DNA from: an uncultured Eubacteriales bacterium
GTDB lineage: Bacteria > Bacillota > Clostridia > Monoglobales > Monoglobaceae
Direction: 5' to 3'
DNA: 12,124 nt
NCBI GenBank assembly: GCA_900552305.1
Contig: URZD01000047.1
Span: 1 to 12,124 of the forward strand
The position numbers were made by a program, and so were the translations under genes. Below the pieces are notes generated by a model, which was not told the origin of the DNA, did no database searches, and saw only the letters and a list, made by a program, of their open reading frames with translations. Positions 1 to 8,139 of this stretch are shown here, one piece after another (positions within the stretch are counted from its first letter, which is position 1; every line of letters starts with the position of its first letter).

Positions 1-3000
1 GAATACTTTATAAACAAGGCTCCGTGCCGACTGAAGGATATTCACGAGCTGTTTATGGACACCGGTCTGGGCAGAGAGGGTTACTCCATTGTCGGACAGG
101 GTAAGATAGACGAAATCCTGAGCAACAAGTCGGAGGACAGACGCCAAATTTTTGAAGAAGCGGCGGGAATAACCAAATACAAGTACAGAAAAAACGATGC
201 GGAGAAAAAGCTGGAACGCACGAACGAAAACCTTGTCCGCGTCCGTGACATAATGTCAACACTGGAGGAGCAGCTCGAGCCGCTGCGGATTCAGTCGGAA
301 AAGGCGAGAAAGTACCTTGCGCTGCGCGATACGCTGCGCGGGATAGAGGTCAATATGTCGGTCGCTTCCATAGGTCGGCTGCGCGGCGAGCTGAAACGGA
401 CGGAGGAAAACCTTGACGCGGTTTCGGAGAGCATTTCCGCAGTTCAGAAGGAAGCGGACGAAATCGAAAGCCGCACGGAAACGCTGCGCGATACGGTGCG
501 CGGCTTTGATACGCGCACGGAGGAATGTCGTGAGGAAAAGCTGAACGCGACCCGCGACACGGGCGAGGAAAACAACCGCATAAGCCTTATGCGGGCGAAT
601 ATCGGACACTGCCGCGAGAATATCGAAAGAATAAATTCCGAGCTTGAAAAAAGCGCGCGCGGCACGGCGCAGCTTGAAAGCCTTATAGCCGAGTACGCAA
701 AGGGTCTTGACGAGCTGACCGAAAACGGAAAGCGTATCGAGGACGAGGCAAAGGCGCTTGACGCGGAATACGAACGCGCAAACGGCAGCTTTGAGGCGGA
801 GAATGAGGAAATAGAAAACATTAAATCGGATATAATAGAAAAGACATCGGAAATCAATTCGCTGAACGGAAAAATTGTGAACAGTAATATCCTGACAGAA
901 AATTTTAAAAAGGGTTACGACAGCGCGAAAAACGAGCTTGAATCAAAAAGCGCGGATTTTGAGCGGCTGTCGGGGAACACCGAGCGTTTGGGCGCGGCGG
1001 TACGCGACCTCGGCGGCGAGCTTGAAAAAATGCGCGCGGAGCTTTTGGACGCGGAAACGGACTACAGGCAGAAGGGCGACCTTTTGCGGGAGCTGCGCGA
1101 GAGCTACAACAATGCTCTTTCGGAACTGAGCCGAAAAAATTCGCGGCTTGGCGCACTGGAGGATATGGAAAACGACTTTGAAGGCTACAGCCGCAGCGTA
1201 AAGGGCGTAATGTCGGCGTACAAGGAGGGAAGACTCCGCGGCGCGGAGATATACGGTCCGCTTTCCGCACTTATTACAACCGACAAAAAGTATGCGCTTG
1301 CGATTGACACCGCGCTCGCGTCTGTCGGGCAGAACATTGTAACAAGGAACGAGCAGGACGCGAAACGCGCGATAGAGTACCTTAAACAAAACCGAATGGG
1401 CAGGGCAACATTTATGCCCGTTTCCACGGTTAAGAGCCGCGGCGCGGACATGAGCGCGGCAAAGGGAATGAAGGGCTATATCGCGGTTGCGAAGGAGCTT
1501 GTGGATTTTGACCCGATGTATGACGGAGTTGTGGGCAACGTATTGGGCGCGACCGTTGTTGCCGATAATATCGACAATGCGATAGCTATGGCGGCAAGGT
1601 GCGGACACCGTTTCAGAATTGTTACGCTTGAAGGCGATGTTATGCAGGCGGGCGGCGCAATGAGCGGCGGCTCAAGCGGTAAGAACTCCGGTTTTCTGTC
1701 GCGCAGCGCGGAGATTGACGCACTGAAGGCGGAAACCGCGAGCCTTAAAGCGCGGCTGAAGGATACCGAGAATAAAATTGCGGAGAACAAGAGCGGACTT
1801 GCCGCTGCTGCAGAGAAAATAGAGAAGCAGCGCACGGCGGTTGCCGCGAAGAATACCGAATATATACAGACAAAGGCTGACTTTGAGCACAGCGAAAGAT
1901 ACCTGAGCGATTTCAGCGAGGCGCGCGACAGGCTGATTTCCGACATGGAGTCGGCAAAGGCGCGGATAGCCGAGATAAATGCGGACATTGAAAAAAGCCG
2001 CGAGGGGATAAAGAAAGCGGAGGGCGAGATTTGCACGCTTGAAAACGCGGTTGCGGAGAAGGAAAACCGCTCCGAGGAAACGCGGCGCGCGGTCAGCGAA
2101 ATCCGCGAAAGGCTTATGCAAAAGAGCATGGAGCGCACCGCAAACCAAAAGGATATCGAGATGCAGGAGGAGCGCCTGAGCGGCGTTAGGCGCGAGTGCG
2201 AGGAAATAAACCGCGAGAGCGCCGCGCGCCGCGCGGAGATTGCCGCTCTGGAACAGGAGATAGAGAGCCTTAACGCGCAGATAAAGGCGGGCGAGAACGC
2301 AAGAGCGGAGCTTGACACGCGGGTTGCGGAGCTTGACAGGGAGCTTGCAGACCTTGCGGAAAAGAAGGCTGCGGCGGAAAAAGAGTCGGAAACCCTTCGT
2401 ATAAGCGAAAAGGACGTCCGCGAAAGGCAGCTGTCGTTAAATCAGCAAAAGGTGAAAATCGAGGCGCAGAAGGCGAAAACCGAACAGGATTTGGACGGCA
2501 TATTCACGCGGCTTTGGGAGGAATATGAGCTTACATATTCACAGGCGGCGGAGCTTTGCACCGACGAGAATGTCGATATAGCAAAGGCGGCGAAGGAGGT
2601 AGCGGAGCTTAAAGGCAAAATCAAGGCTTTGGGCAACATAAATATTGACGCGATAGAGGAATACAAGGACGTTAAGGAACGCTTTGACTTCCTGACCGAA
2701 CAGACGAACGATTTGGAGAGCGCGAAGGCGGAGCTTGAAAAAATCATAGAGGAAATGCTCGCCATAATGAAAAAGCAGTTTTCGGAGCAGTTTGCGGTTA
2801 TAAGCCGAAACTTCAACAGCGTATTCCGCGAGCTTTTCGGCGGCGGACAGGCGAATCTGAGCCTTGCCGACCCGACCGACATTCTGGAAAGCGGAATCGA
2901 GATTGAGGCGCAGCCGCCGGGCAAAAAGCTGCAAAGCCTTACGCTGCTTTCGGGCGGTGAGCGCGCGTTCACCGCGATAGCGCTGCTGTTTGCGATACTA

Positions 3001-3234
3001 AAGGTCAGACCGACGCCGTTTTGTATACTGGACGAGATTGAGGCGGCGCTTGATGACGTAAACGTCTACCGCTATGCGGACTACCTTAAAAAGTACAGCA
3101 ACAAAACGCAGTTCATCGTTGTGACCCACAGACGCGGCACAATGGAGGCGGCAAACATACTCTACGGTGTAACGATGCAGGAGAGAGGCATATCAAAACT
3201 ATTATCATTAAATATAGACGAGGTGACAGAGTAA
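1..3234 (+). CDS. smc: Chromosome segregation ATPase SMC, 5' end cut by window
   Basis: SMC dimers with ScpA/ScpB organise and condense the chromosome. The reading frame is open from base 1 (first residues EYFINKAPCRLKDIHELF), so the true start lies upstream; an internal ATG at 55 is not the start. About 1077 residues are present against a usual 1180-1190, so roughly 110 N-terminal residues including Walker A are missing. Visible parts in order: N-terminal head segment with LGREGYSIVGQGKIDEIL and FEEAAGITKYK; a long Glu/Lys/Arg/Ala-rich coiled coil; the hinge, about bases 1225-1680, ending in GGAMSGGSSG; the returning coiled coil; and the C-terminal head with the ABC signature LLSGGERAF (2944-2970), Walker B FCILDEIEAALDD (from 3019; Asp 3031-3033, Glu 3034-3036) and THRRGTMEAA. 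All are intact, so the gene looks functional. Its stop is one base from the ftsY start, which implies co-transcription. The identification is firm. Confidence 0.97.
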   Translation, partial: EYFINKAPCRLKDIHELFMDTGLGREGYSIVGQGKIDEILSNKSEDRRQIFEEAAGITKYKYRKNDAEKKLERTNENLVRVRDIMSTLEEQLEPLRIQSEKARKYLALRDTLRGIEVNMSVASIGRLRGELKRTEENLDAVSESISAVQKEADEIESRTETLRDTVRGFDTRTEECREEKLNATRDTGEENNRISLMRANIGHCRENIERINSELEKSARGTAQLESLIAEYAKGLDELTENGKRIEDEAKALDAEYERANGSFEAENEEIENIKSDIIEKTSEINSLNGKIVNSNILTENFKKGYDSAKNELESKSADFERLSGNTERLGAAVRDLGGELEKMRAELLDAETDYRQKGDLLRELRESYNNALSELSRKNSRLGALEDMENDFEGYSRSVKGVMSAYKEGRLRGAEIYGPLSALITTDKKYALAIDTALASVGQNIVTRNEQDAKRAIEYLKQNRMGRATFMPVSTVKSRGADMSAAKGMKGYIAVAKELVDFDPMYDGVVGNVLGATVVADNIDNAIAMAARCGHRFRIVTLEGDVMQAGGAMSGGSSGKNSGFLSRSAEIDALKAETASLKARLKDTENKIAENKSGLAAAAEKIEKQRTAVAAKNTEYIQTKADFEHSERYLSDFSEARDRLISDMESAKARIAEINADIEKSREGIKKAEGEICTLENAVAEKENRSEETRRAVSEIRERLMQKSMERTANQKDIEMQEERLSGVRRECEEINRESAARRAEIAALEQEIESLNAQIKAGENARAELDTRVAELDRELADLAEKKAAAEKESETLRISEKDVRERQLSLNQQKVKIEAQKAKTEQDLDGIFTRLWEEYELTYSQAAELCTDENVDIAKAAKEVAELKGKIKALGNINIDAIEEYKDVKERFDFLTEQTNDLESAKAELEKIIEEMLAIMKKQFSEQFAVISRNFNSVFRELFGGGQANLSLADPTDILESGIEIEAQPPGKKLQSLTLLSGGERAFTAIALLFAILKVRPTPFCILDEIEAALDDVNVYRYADYLKKYSNKTQFIVVTHRRGTMEAANILYGVTMQERGISKLLSLNIDEVTE

Positions 3235-3235
3235 A

Positions 3236-4171
3236 ATGGGATTTTTCGGAAAACTGAAGGAGAGTCTTAGCAAGACAAAGGAGTCAATCAACGAGAAGTT
3301 TGACAGCGTAATAAAGGTGTTCAAGAAGGTGGACGACGAGCTTTTTGACGAGCTTGAGGAGGTGCTTATAATGTCCGATTTGGGCGTGAACACCTCGTGC
3401 GAGATAATCGAGCGGCTACGCGGCGCGGCGAAGGAAAAGCACATAACCGAGAGTCACGAGCTGAAGACGGAGCTTGCAAAAATTCTTGCGGAAATTCTGA
3501 CAGAGGGCGCAAGCGAGCTGCGGCTTGAAGGCACGCCCGCGGTGATTATGGTTATAGGCGTGAACGGTGTGGGCAAAACCACGTCGATAGGCAAGCTCGC
3601 CTATATGTACCGCCGACAGGGCAAAAAGGTTGTTATCGCGGCGGCGGACACGTTCCGCGCGGCGGCGATAGAGCAGCTGGAGGTCTGGGCGGAGCGCGCG
3701 GACGCGGAGCTGATAAAACAGCAGGAGGGCAGCGACCCCGCGGCGGTTATCTATGATGCGGTGTGCGCGGCAAAAAACCGCCATGCGGACATACTGCTCT
3801 GCGATACGGCGGGCAGACTTCACAACAAAAAGAATCTTATGGCGGAGCTGAAAAAGATTTACAGGATTCTTGATAAGGAGCTGCCTGATTCGTCAAAGGA
3901 GGTTTTGCTCGTCCTTGACGCCACAACCGGGCAGAACGCGGTTTCACAGGCAAAGCTGTTCCGCGAAACGGCGGATATTACCGGAATAATTCTGACCAAG
4001 CTGGACGGCACGGCAAAGGGCGGCATTGTCTTTGCGATAAAGAACGATTATGACATACCCGTAAAGCTGATAGGTCTGGGCGAAAAGATTGACGATATGG
4101 CGGAGTTTGACGCGGAGGCGTTTGTCAGCGCCATAGTCGGTACGGATGACGAAAACGGCGCGGAGGAATAA
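3236..4171 (+). CDS. ftsY: Signal recognition particle receptor FtsY (SRP GTPase)
   Basis: FtsY is the membrane-associated receptor for the Ffh-4.5S RNA particle. The two GTPases pair, hand ribosome-nascent chain complexes to SecYEG and hydrolyse GTP. The 311-residue product has the helical N domain (about 1-95) and the G domain: P-loop GVNGVGKTT (108-116), DTFRAAAIEQL (138-148), DTAGR (190-194), TKLDGTAKGG (254-263) and the closing GLGEKIDDM (280-288). It lacks the long acidic A domain of E. coli FtsY, as is usual in Bacillota; its N terminus is a short amphipathic start, MGFFGKLKESL. The ATG at 3236 follows the smc stop by one base and is preceded by GAGGTGA (3220-3226) inside the smc 3' end, so translation is probably coupled to smc. 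FtsY rather than Ffh, because there is no C-terminal Met-rich M domain and the order smc-ftsY is the standard one. Confidence 0.97.
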   Translation: MGFFGKLKESLSKTKESINEKFDSVIKVFKKVDDELFDELEEVLIMSDLGVNTSCEIIERLRGAAKEKHITESHELKTELAKILAEILTEGASELRLEGTPAVIMVIGVNGVGKTTSIGKLAYMYRRQGKKVVIAAADTFRAAAIEQLEVWAERADAELIKQQEGSDPAAVIYDAVCAAKNRHADILLCDTAGRLHNKKNLMAELKKIYRILDKELPDSSKEVLLVLDATTGQNAVSQAKLFRETADITGIILTKLDGTAKGGIVFAIKNDYDIPVKLIGLGEKIDDMAEFDAEAFVSAIVGTDDENGAEE

Positions 4172-4240
4172 AACGGGCGGCGCACAGAGCCGTATGCAGC
4201 GTAAGGCAACGCGGGCGGCGGCAGAGAGGAATAAAACCAA

Positions 4241-7087
4241 ATGATTGATGTAAAAGAGTTCAGAAACGAAGGAAATGGCCCTGCGAAAGGCTTTGGACGG
4301 CGCAGCGTGCTGTTTGTTTCGCTTGCGATTTTGATAATACTGCTCTATAATGCGGTCGGGTGCTTTTTTGAGTACACCGACCTGCGCGAGATTGGCGCGG
4401 AGTATACATCGGTGTTCTTTACACGGCTGCTGACGGGACTTTCGGTACGTGCGGTCAGCTTTGCCGCGCTTTTTATCGCGGCATTTTTAAACCTTTTGTT
4501 TATAAGACTTAATTTGCGCCGTGCGGGAATAGAACGCGGAATTATAACTACCAAAACGATGTCCGCTCTCCTTTGCGTGCTTGCCGCACTGCTTATGTGT
4601 ACGGCTTTGGGCGAAACGCTTGCCGAAAGATATCTTATGTTTGCAAATCCCGAATGGTTTGGCAGGTGCGACCCGATTTTCGGTAAGGATATAGGCTATT
4701 ATATATTCATGCGGCCGTTTTTGATGTCGCTTACGGAGTCGGCGGTCGGCGCGTGGTTTATCATAGGCTGCATGACATTTGTGCTTTACTGGGTGCTCGG
4801 CGTTGTGTTCGGCGGCAGAACTCTGCGCGAGGTGTTGGAGCTGCGCGGGGTAGGACGGCATATTGCGGTTAATGTGGGAATATTGCTGATTCTTAACTGC
4901 TTCACCTTTGTTTTCAGAGCGGAGGACATACTTTACCGCAGCTTTGGCGAGCTTCGGGGCGCGGGATTCACCGACAGAACGGTATGGCTGACCTATTACC
5001 GCGTTGCGCCCGTGCTTGCGATTGTTCTGATTGGACTTATTGCGTATTTTCTGTACAAGCGCAAGGGCAGATATGCAATAACGGCGGCTCTTGTATACCC
5101 CGCAGTGTGGCTGCTTGCGTGTGCGGCGGCGTTTGTGGTGCAGACTGTGGTAGTTTCTCCCAACGAGGTTATCCGCGAGAAGGAGAGTATTGCAAACAAC
5201 ATTGAGTACACCCGCGCCGCATACGGACTTGACGGCATAGCCGAGCCGGAGTTTGACGTAAAAAACGACCTCACTGCGGCGGATTTGAGGGAGAACGAGA
5301 GCGTGACCGGCAACGTAAGAATTGTTGACCTTAACGCAAACCTCACAGTTCTCAATCAGATACAGGGGATAAGAAATTACTATAAATTCAACGAAACGGA
5401 TATTGTTCCGTACGATATAAACGGCAAAAAGACGGCTGTCGCGGTAACCGCAAGGGAAATAACCAAAGAAAATCTGAGCGACAGCGCGGACACCTATATA
5501 AACCGCAAGCTGCGCTATACGCACGGCTTCGGCATCGCGATGAACACCATAAACTCCGTGACAGAGCAGGGGCAGCCGGAGCTGCTTATCAAGGACATAC
5601 CGCCAAAGTCCGCGGATGGGATTCAAACGATAAAGCAGCCGCGGATATACTATGGCGAGCTTACGGACGATTACGTTATTGTCGGCAACAAAAAGTACAA
5701 GGAGCTTGACTATTCGGAGGGACAGGAGGACATAGAGTTTTCCTATGACGGCAGCGGCGGACTGCGGCTCGGATTTTTCAACCGTGTGATGTTTGCCGCA
5801 AGGTACGGCGATATACGGCTTTTGATTTCGGATTTGGTGAGCTCCGACAGCCGCATACTGATAAACAGAAATATCACGGAGCGGCTGAAGGTTGCCGCGC
5901 CGTTTCTCAGCTATGATGCAGATCCGTATATCGTGATTGACTCCGACGGAACGCTGAAATGGGTTGTTGACGCGTACACTGTGTCAAACGCATACCCGTA
6001 CTCGCAGAGCTACGGCGGCTTTAACTATATACGAAATTCAATAAAGGCGGTGGTTGACGCGTATAACGGCGACGTTACGTTTTACGTAATTGACAAGAAC
6101 GACCCGATTGCCATGAGCTATGCAAAGATTTATCCGGGAATGTTCATCACGGACGAGATGCCGGAGGGGATCAGCCGCTACACCAAGTACCCGGAGTATC
6201 TGTTCGGAGTCCGTGCGGCGGTCTACGGCAAATACCACGTTTCAAATCCGACTTCGTTCTACAACAAGAACGATATGTGGGTTGTGGCAAAGGAACGCTA
6301 CGGCACGTCGACCGAGGAAAAGGATATTGCGGCATACTACAACATGATGAAGCTTGACGACGGAAGGGACGAGGAGCTGCTGCTTTCGATTCCGTACACA
6401 CTGGCGAACAAGGACAACATGGTTGCGTGGCTTGCGGCGCGGAATGACCGCGAGGGCTACGGCAAGCTGCGCGTGTACAAATTCCCCAAGGACATAAATG
6501 TTTACGGGCCGATGCAGATAGAAAACCGAATAAACGCGCACATGGAAATATCAAAGGAGCTTAATCTGTGGAGCCAGGGCGGGTCAAAGGTTATCCGCGG
6601 CAACATGATTGTCGTTCCGATAAATAACTCGATTATCTATGTCGAACCGATATATATAACCTCGACAAACCAGACAACGCTGCCGGAGCTGAAGCAGGTC
6701 ATTGCGGCGTATGATGAAAAGATAGTAATGAAGGATACGCTTTCAGAGGCTCTTTATGCGCTGTTTGACGAGAAGGCTCCGGAGCGGAAGGACGAAGGCG
6801 TGCTGTTCGGCGAGGCTGACTACCGCGAAGCGGCAAAGCGGGTGATTGACGAGTTCAGGCGCATGAAGGAGAGCGCGTCGGGCGGCGACTGGAACGCGTT
6901 TGGCGGCTCCATGCAGCAACTGGAGGAATCGATAGACGAGCTGGAAAAGAACATCGGCGAAACAGGCGGCGCGGAAAATACGGACGGTTTAGGCGATGAA
7001 AATATCGGCAGCGGCACGGACAATGCGGAAGGCATGAATGGCGCGGACGGCGCAGCCCCGATGCGGAAAAACAAAGCGGACAAATGA
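4241..7087 (+). CDS. UPF0182 family integral membrane protein
   Basis: This 948-residue protein matches the UPF0182 (COG1615) family, whose biochemical role is unknown. The N-terminal third carries seven hydrophobic segments, at about 22-43, 66-90, 107-126, 166-191, 207-226, 252-272 and 279-304. Between the third and fourth lies the family hallmark DPIFGKDIGYYIF (144-156). After the last helix comes the conserved stretch SPNEVIREKESIANNIEYTR, which opens a large soluble domain of about 560 residues, probably outside the membrane. The tail is acidic and Gly/Asn-rich (about 915-948) and probably disordered. There is no signal peptide apart from the first helix. The ATG at 4241 has AGAGGA (4225-4230) at a good distance. 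A 69-base gap separates it from ftsY with no terminator, so it probably shares the smc-ftsY transcript. Family assignment is confident; function is not known and is not suggested by the neighbours. Confidence 0.9.
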   Translation: MIDVKEFRNEGNGPAKGFGRRSVLFVSLAILIILLYNAVGCFFEYTDLREIGAEYTSVFFTRLLTGLSVRAVSFAALFIAAFLNLLFIRLNLRRAGIERGIITTKTMSALLCVLAALLMCTALGETLAERYLMFANPEWFGRCDPIFGKDIGYYIFMRPFLMSLTESAVGAWFIIGCMTFVLYWVLGVVFGGRTLREVLELRGVGRHIAVNVGILLILNCFTFVFRAEDILYRSFGELRGAGFTDRTVWLTYYRVAPVLAIVLIGLIAYFLYKRKGRYAITAALVYPAVWLLACAAAFVVQTVVVSPNEVIREKESIANNIEYTRAAYGLDGIAEPEFDVKNDLTAADLRENESVTGNVRIVDLNANLTVLNQIQGIRNYYKFNETDIVPYDINGKKTAVAVTAREITKENLSDSADTYINRKLRYTHGFGIAMNTINSVTEQGQPELLIKDIPPKSADGIQTIKQPRIYYGELTDDYVIVGNKKYKELDYSEGQEDIEFSYDGSGGLRLGFFNRVMFAARYGDIRLLISDLVSSDSRILINRNITERLKVAAPFLSYDADPYIVIDSDGTLKWVVDAYTVSNAYPYSQSYGGFNYIRNSIKAVVDAYNGDVTFYVIDKNDPIAMSYAKIYPGMFITDEMPEGISRYTKYPEYLFGVRAAVYGKYHVSNPTSFYNKNDMWVVAKERYGTSTEEKDIAAYYNMMKLDDGRDEELLLSIPYTLANKDNMVAWLAARNDREGYGKLRVYKFPKDINVYGPMQIENRINAHMEISKELNLWSQGGSKVIRGNMIVVPINNSIIYVEPIYITSTNQTTLPELKQVIAAYDEKIVMKDTLSEALYALFDEKAPERKDEGVLFGEADYREAAKRVIDEFRRMKESASGGDWNAFGGSMQQLEESIDELEKNIGETGGAENTDGLGDENIGSGTDNAEGMNGADGAAPMRKNKADK

Positions 7088-7097
7088 CAAAAAATGC

Positions 7098-7126
7098 TTG
7101 CTATGTAATAAAATTTGTGATAGAAT
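7098..7126 (+). promoter_or_regulatory. Sigma-A type promoter with extended -10 upstream of ruvX
   Basis: The sequence shows a -35 TTGCTA (7098-7103), a 17-base spacer, and a -10 TAGAAT (7121-7126) immediately preceded by TGA, which gives an extended -10 TGn. It starts 10 bases after the UPF0182 stop, in an A/T-rich island that contrasts with its surroundings. A transcript would begin near 7133, leaving a leader of about 113 bases before ruvX. This is the best promoter match in the window. Confidence 0.72.
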
Positions 7127-7229
7127 GGTACAAGGCGGAAAACGCTGCTGCGCGGTCGAACGTATAGATGCAGCGCGCGACGGAGTGCGGAAGGAATAGC
7201 AAAATTGCCGCGAAACGCCGAATAAGAGC

Positions 7230-7236
7230 GGAGGAG
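7230..7236 (+). promoter_or_regulatory. Ribosome binding site that sets the ruvX start
   Basis: GGAGGAG ends nine bases before the ATG at 7246. The alternative in-frame ATG at 7168 has no purine-rich site upstream and would add 26 residues that are foreign to the family, so the start at 7246 is preferred. Confidence 0.85.
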
Positions 7237-7245
7237 CGGGGACAA

Positions 7246-7656
7246 ATGATACTCGGAGTGGATTTCGGCGACAGCCGTACAGGCTATGCGGTTTCGGACG
7301 CGCTCGGACTTTTTGCAAGCACTTACGAAACATATGCGGAAAAGGATATGCGGCGTGTGGCGGAGCATACCGTGCAGATTGCGGAAAAGACCGGCGCGGA
7401 AAAAATCGTGCTTGGATTTCCAAAGAATATGAACGGCACTCTGGGTGACCGTGCAAAAAAGACAAAGCGGTTTCAAAAGCTGCTCGGCGAGCTTTGCGAC
7501 GTTCCCGTTGTGCTGTGGGACGAGCGGCTTACTACAGTTTCGGCTCATAATCTTATGAACGAAACGAATGTCCGCGGAAAAAAGAGAAAAGACAGCGTTG
7601 ACAAGGTGGCGGCGGCGTTTATATTGCAGTCCTATCTTGACAGTGCGAAAAAATAG
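7246..7656 (+). CDS. ruvX: RuvX/YqgF-family nuclease (pre-16S rRNA processing)
   Basis: RuvX (YqgF; YrrK in B. subtilis) is a small RNase H/RuvC-fold protein. In E. coli it is needed for 5' maturation of 16S rRNA and was first predicted to be a Holliday junction resolvase. From the ATG at 7246 the product has 136 residues, the usual family length (about 138). Visible motifs: N-terminal strand LGVDFGDSRTG with the first acidic site Asp6, IVLGFPKNMNGTLGDRA (54-70), VLWDERLTT with Asp92 and Glu93, and the final KRKDSVDKVAAAFILQSYLD with Asp116 and Asp119. A longer reading from 7168 is rejected because its extra residues are unlike the family and it lacks a ribosome binding site. A DUF1292 gene follows after 59 bases, the same pairing as yrrK-yrzB in Bacillus. 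The promoter at 7098 probably drives both. Confidence 0.93.
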   Translation: MILGVDFGDSRTGYAVSDALGLFASTYETYAEKDMRRVAEHTVQIAEKTGAEKIVLGFPKNMNGTLGDRAKKTKRFQKLLGELCDVPVVLWDERLTTVSAHNLMNETNVRGKKRKDSVDKVAAAFILQSYLDSAKK

Positions 7657-7715
7657 GCGTATCGGATTTGGATTCGCTACAGCCGAAAATATAATCAGAA
7701 AGGCGGTATCAGACA

Positions 7716-8045
7716 ATGGCAGAGGATTTTGAAAAGCGCGAGGGTATTGAAAACACAGAGGGAACGGAGGAAGAGGACTTCCTTATCGACCTGTTTGACG
7801 AGGACGGCAACCAAAAGACGTTTGAACATCTTGATACGGTACAGGTTGACGGCTGCGACTATGTTATCTGTATTCCTTATAAAGAGGAGGATGACGGCGA
7901 GACGGACGAGGTTGTAATTCTCAAAATGGAGCAGGACGAAAACGAGGAATATATACTTGTTCCCGAGGAGGATCTTGAAATACTTGACCGCGCGTATGAG
8001 CTGTTCAAGGACAGGAATTTAGACCTTTTTGAATTTGAGGACTAA
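7716..8045 (+). CDS. DUF1292 family protein (YrzB/UPF0473-like)
   Basis: A 109-residue, very acidic protein of the DUF1292 (UPF0473, YrzB-like) family, function unknown. Recognisable family features are a beta-rich start, DFLIDLFDEDGNQKTFEHLDT, then VDGCDYVICIPYKEED, an EVVILKMEQDENEEYILVPEED section, and a C-terminal helix ending DLFEFED. Asp and Glu make up about a third of the residues; no membrane segment, signal peptide or catalytic motif is seen. The ATG at 7716 has GAAAGGCGG (7698-7706) upstream. It lies 59 bases after ruvX, as in many Bacillota, and a strong terminator follows, so it is the last gene of that transcript. The assignment rests on sequence pattern plus gene order. Confidence 0.85.
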   Translation: MAEDFEKREGIENTEGTEEEDFLIDLFDEDGNQKTFEHLDTVQVDGCDYVICIPYKEEDDGETDEVVILKMEQDENEEYILVPEEDLEILDRAYELFKDRNLDLFEFED

Positions 8046-8077
8046 ATTTTCAGACAGCAAATAAAAGAACGCAGCTT

Positions 8078-8115
8078 GTTGGGAAGCAGCTTTTTGGGCG
8101 CTTCCCAACATTTTT
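8078..8115 (+). terminator. Intrinsic terminator after the ruvX-DUF1292 unit
   Basis: GTTGGGAAGC (8078-8087) and GCTTCCCAAC (8100-8109) form a perfect 10-base-pair stem with a 12-base loop, followed by A and five T (8111-8115) and further T-rich sequence to 8129. It lies 32 bases after the DUF1292 stop. It stands directly in front of topB, with no clear promoter between the hairpin and that gene. Confidence 0.9.
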
Positions 8116-8131
8116 ACTTTTGTTTTTTGTA

Positions 8132-8139
8132 AAAGGTGG
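8132..8139 (+). promoter_or_regulatory. Ribosome binding site in front of the topB coding region
   Basis: AAAGGTGG is the only good Shine-Dalgarno match here. It overlaps the GTG at 8136, so it cannot serve that codon. It stands eight bases before the ATA at 8148, the spacing expected for a real start. This decides between the two possible starts in favour of ATA, if one accepts a non-standard initiator. Confidence 0.6.

Noticed and set aside
1476..2318. Long minus-strand open frame (280 codons) opposite smc, and similar ones elsewhere
   Set aside because: Ser/Ala/Arg-rich shadow of the coiled-coil codons on the plus strand; no ribosome binding site or recognisable domain, while the smc frame is fully conserved.
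4487..5626. Minus-strand open frame of 379 codons opposite the UPF0182 gene
   Set aside because: No family resemblance, unusual composition, and it lies wholly within a well-supported membrane protein gene.
7168..7245. Longer ruvX start at 7168
   Set aside because: No ribosome binding site, extra 26 residues unlike the family, and the ATG at 7246 has an excellent site.
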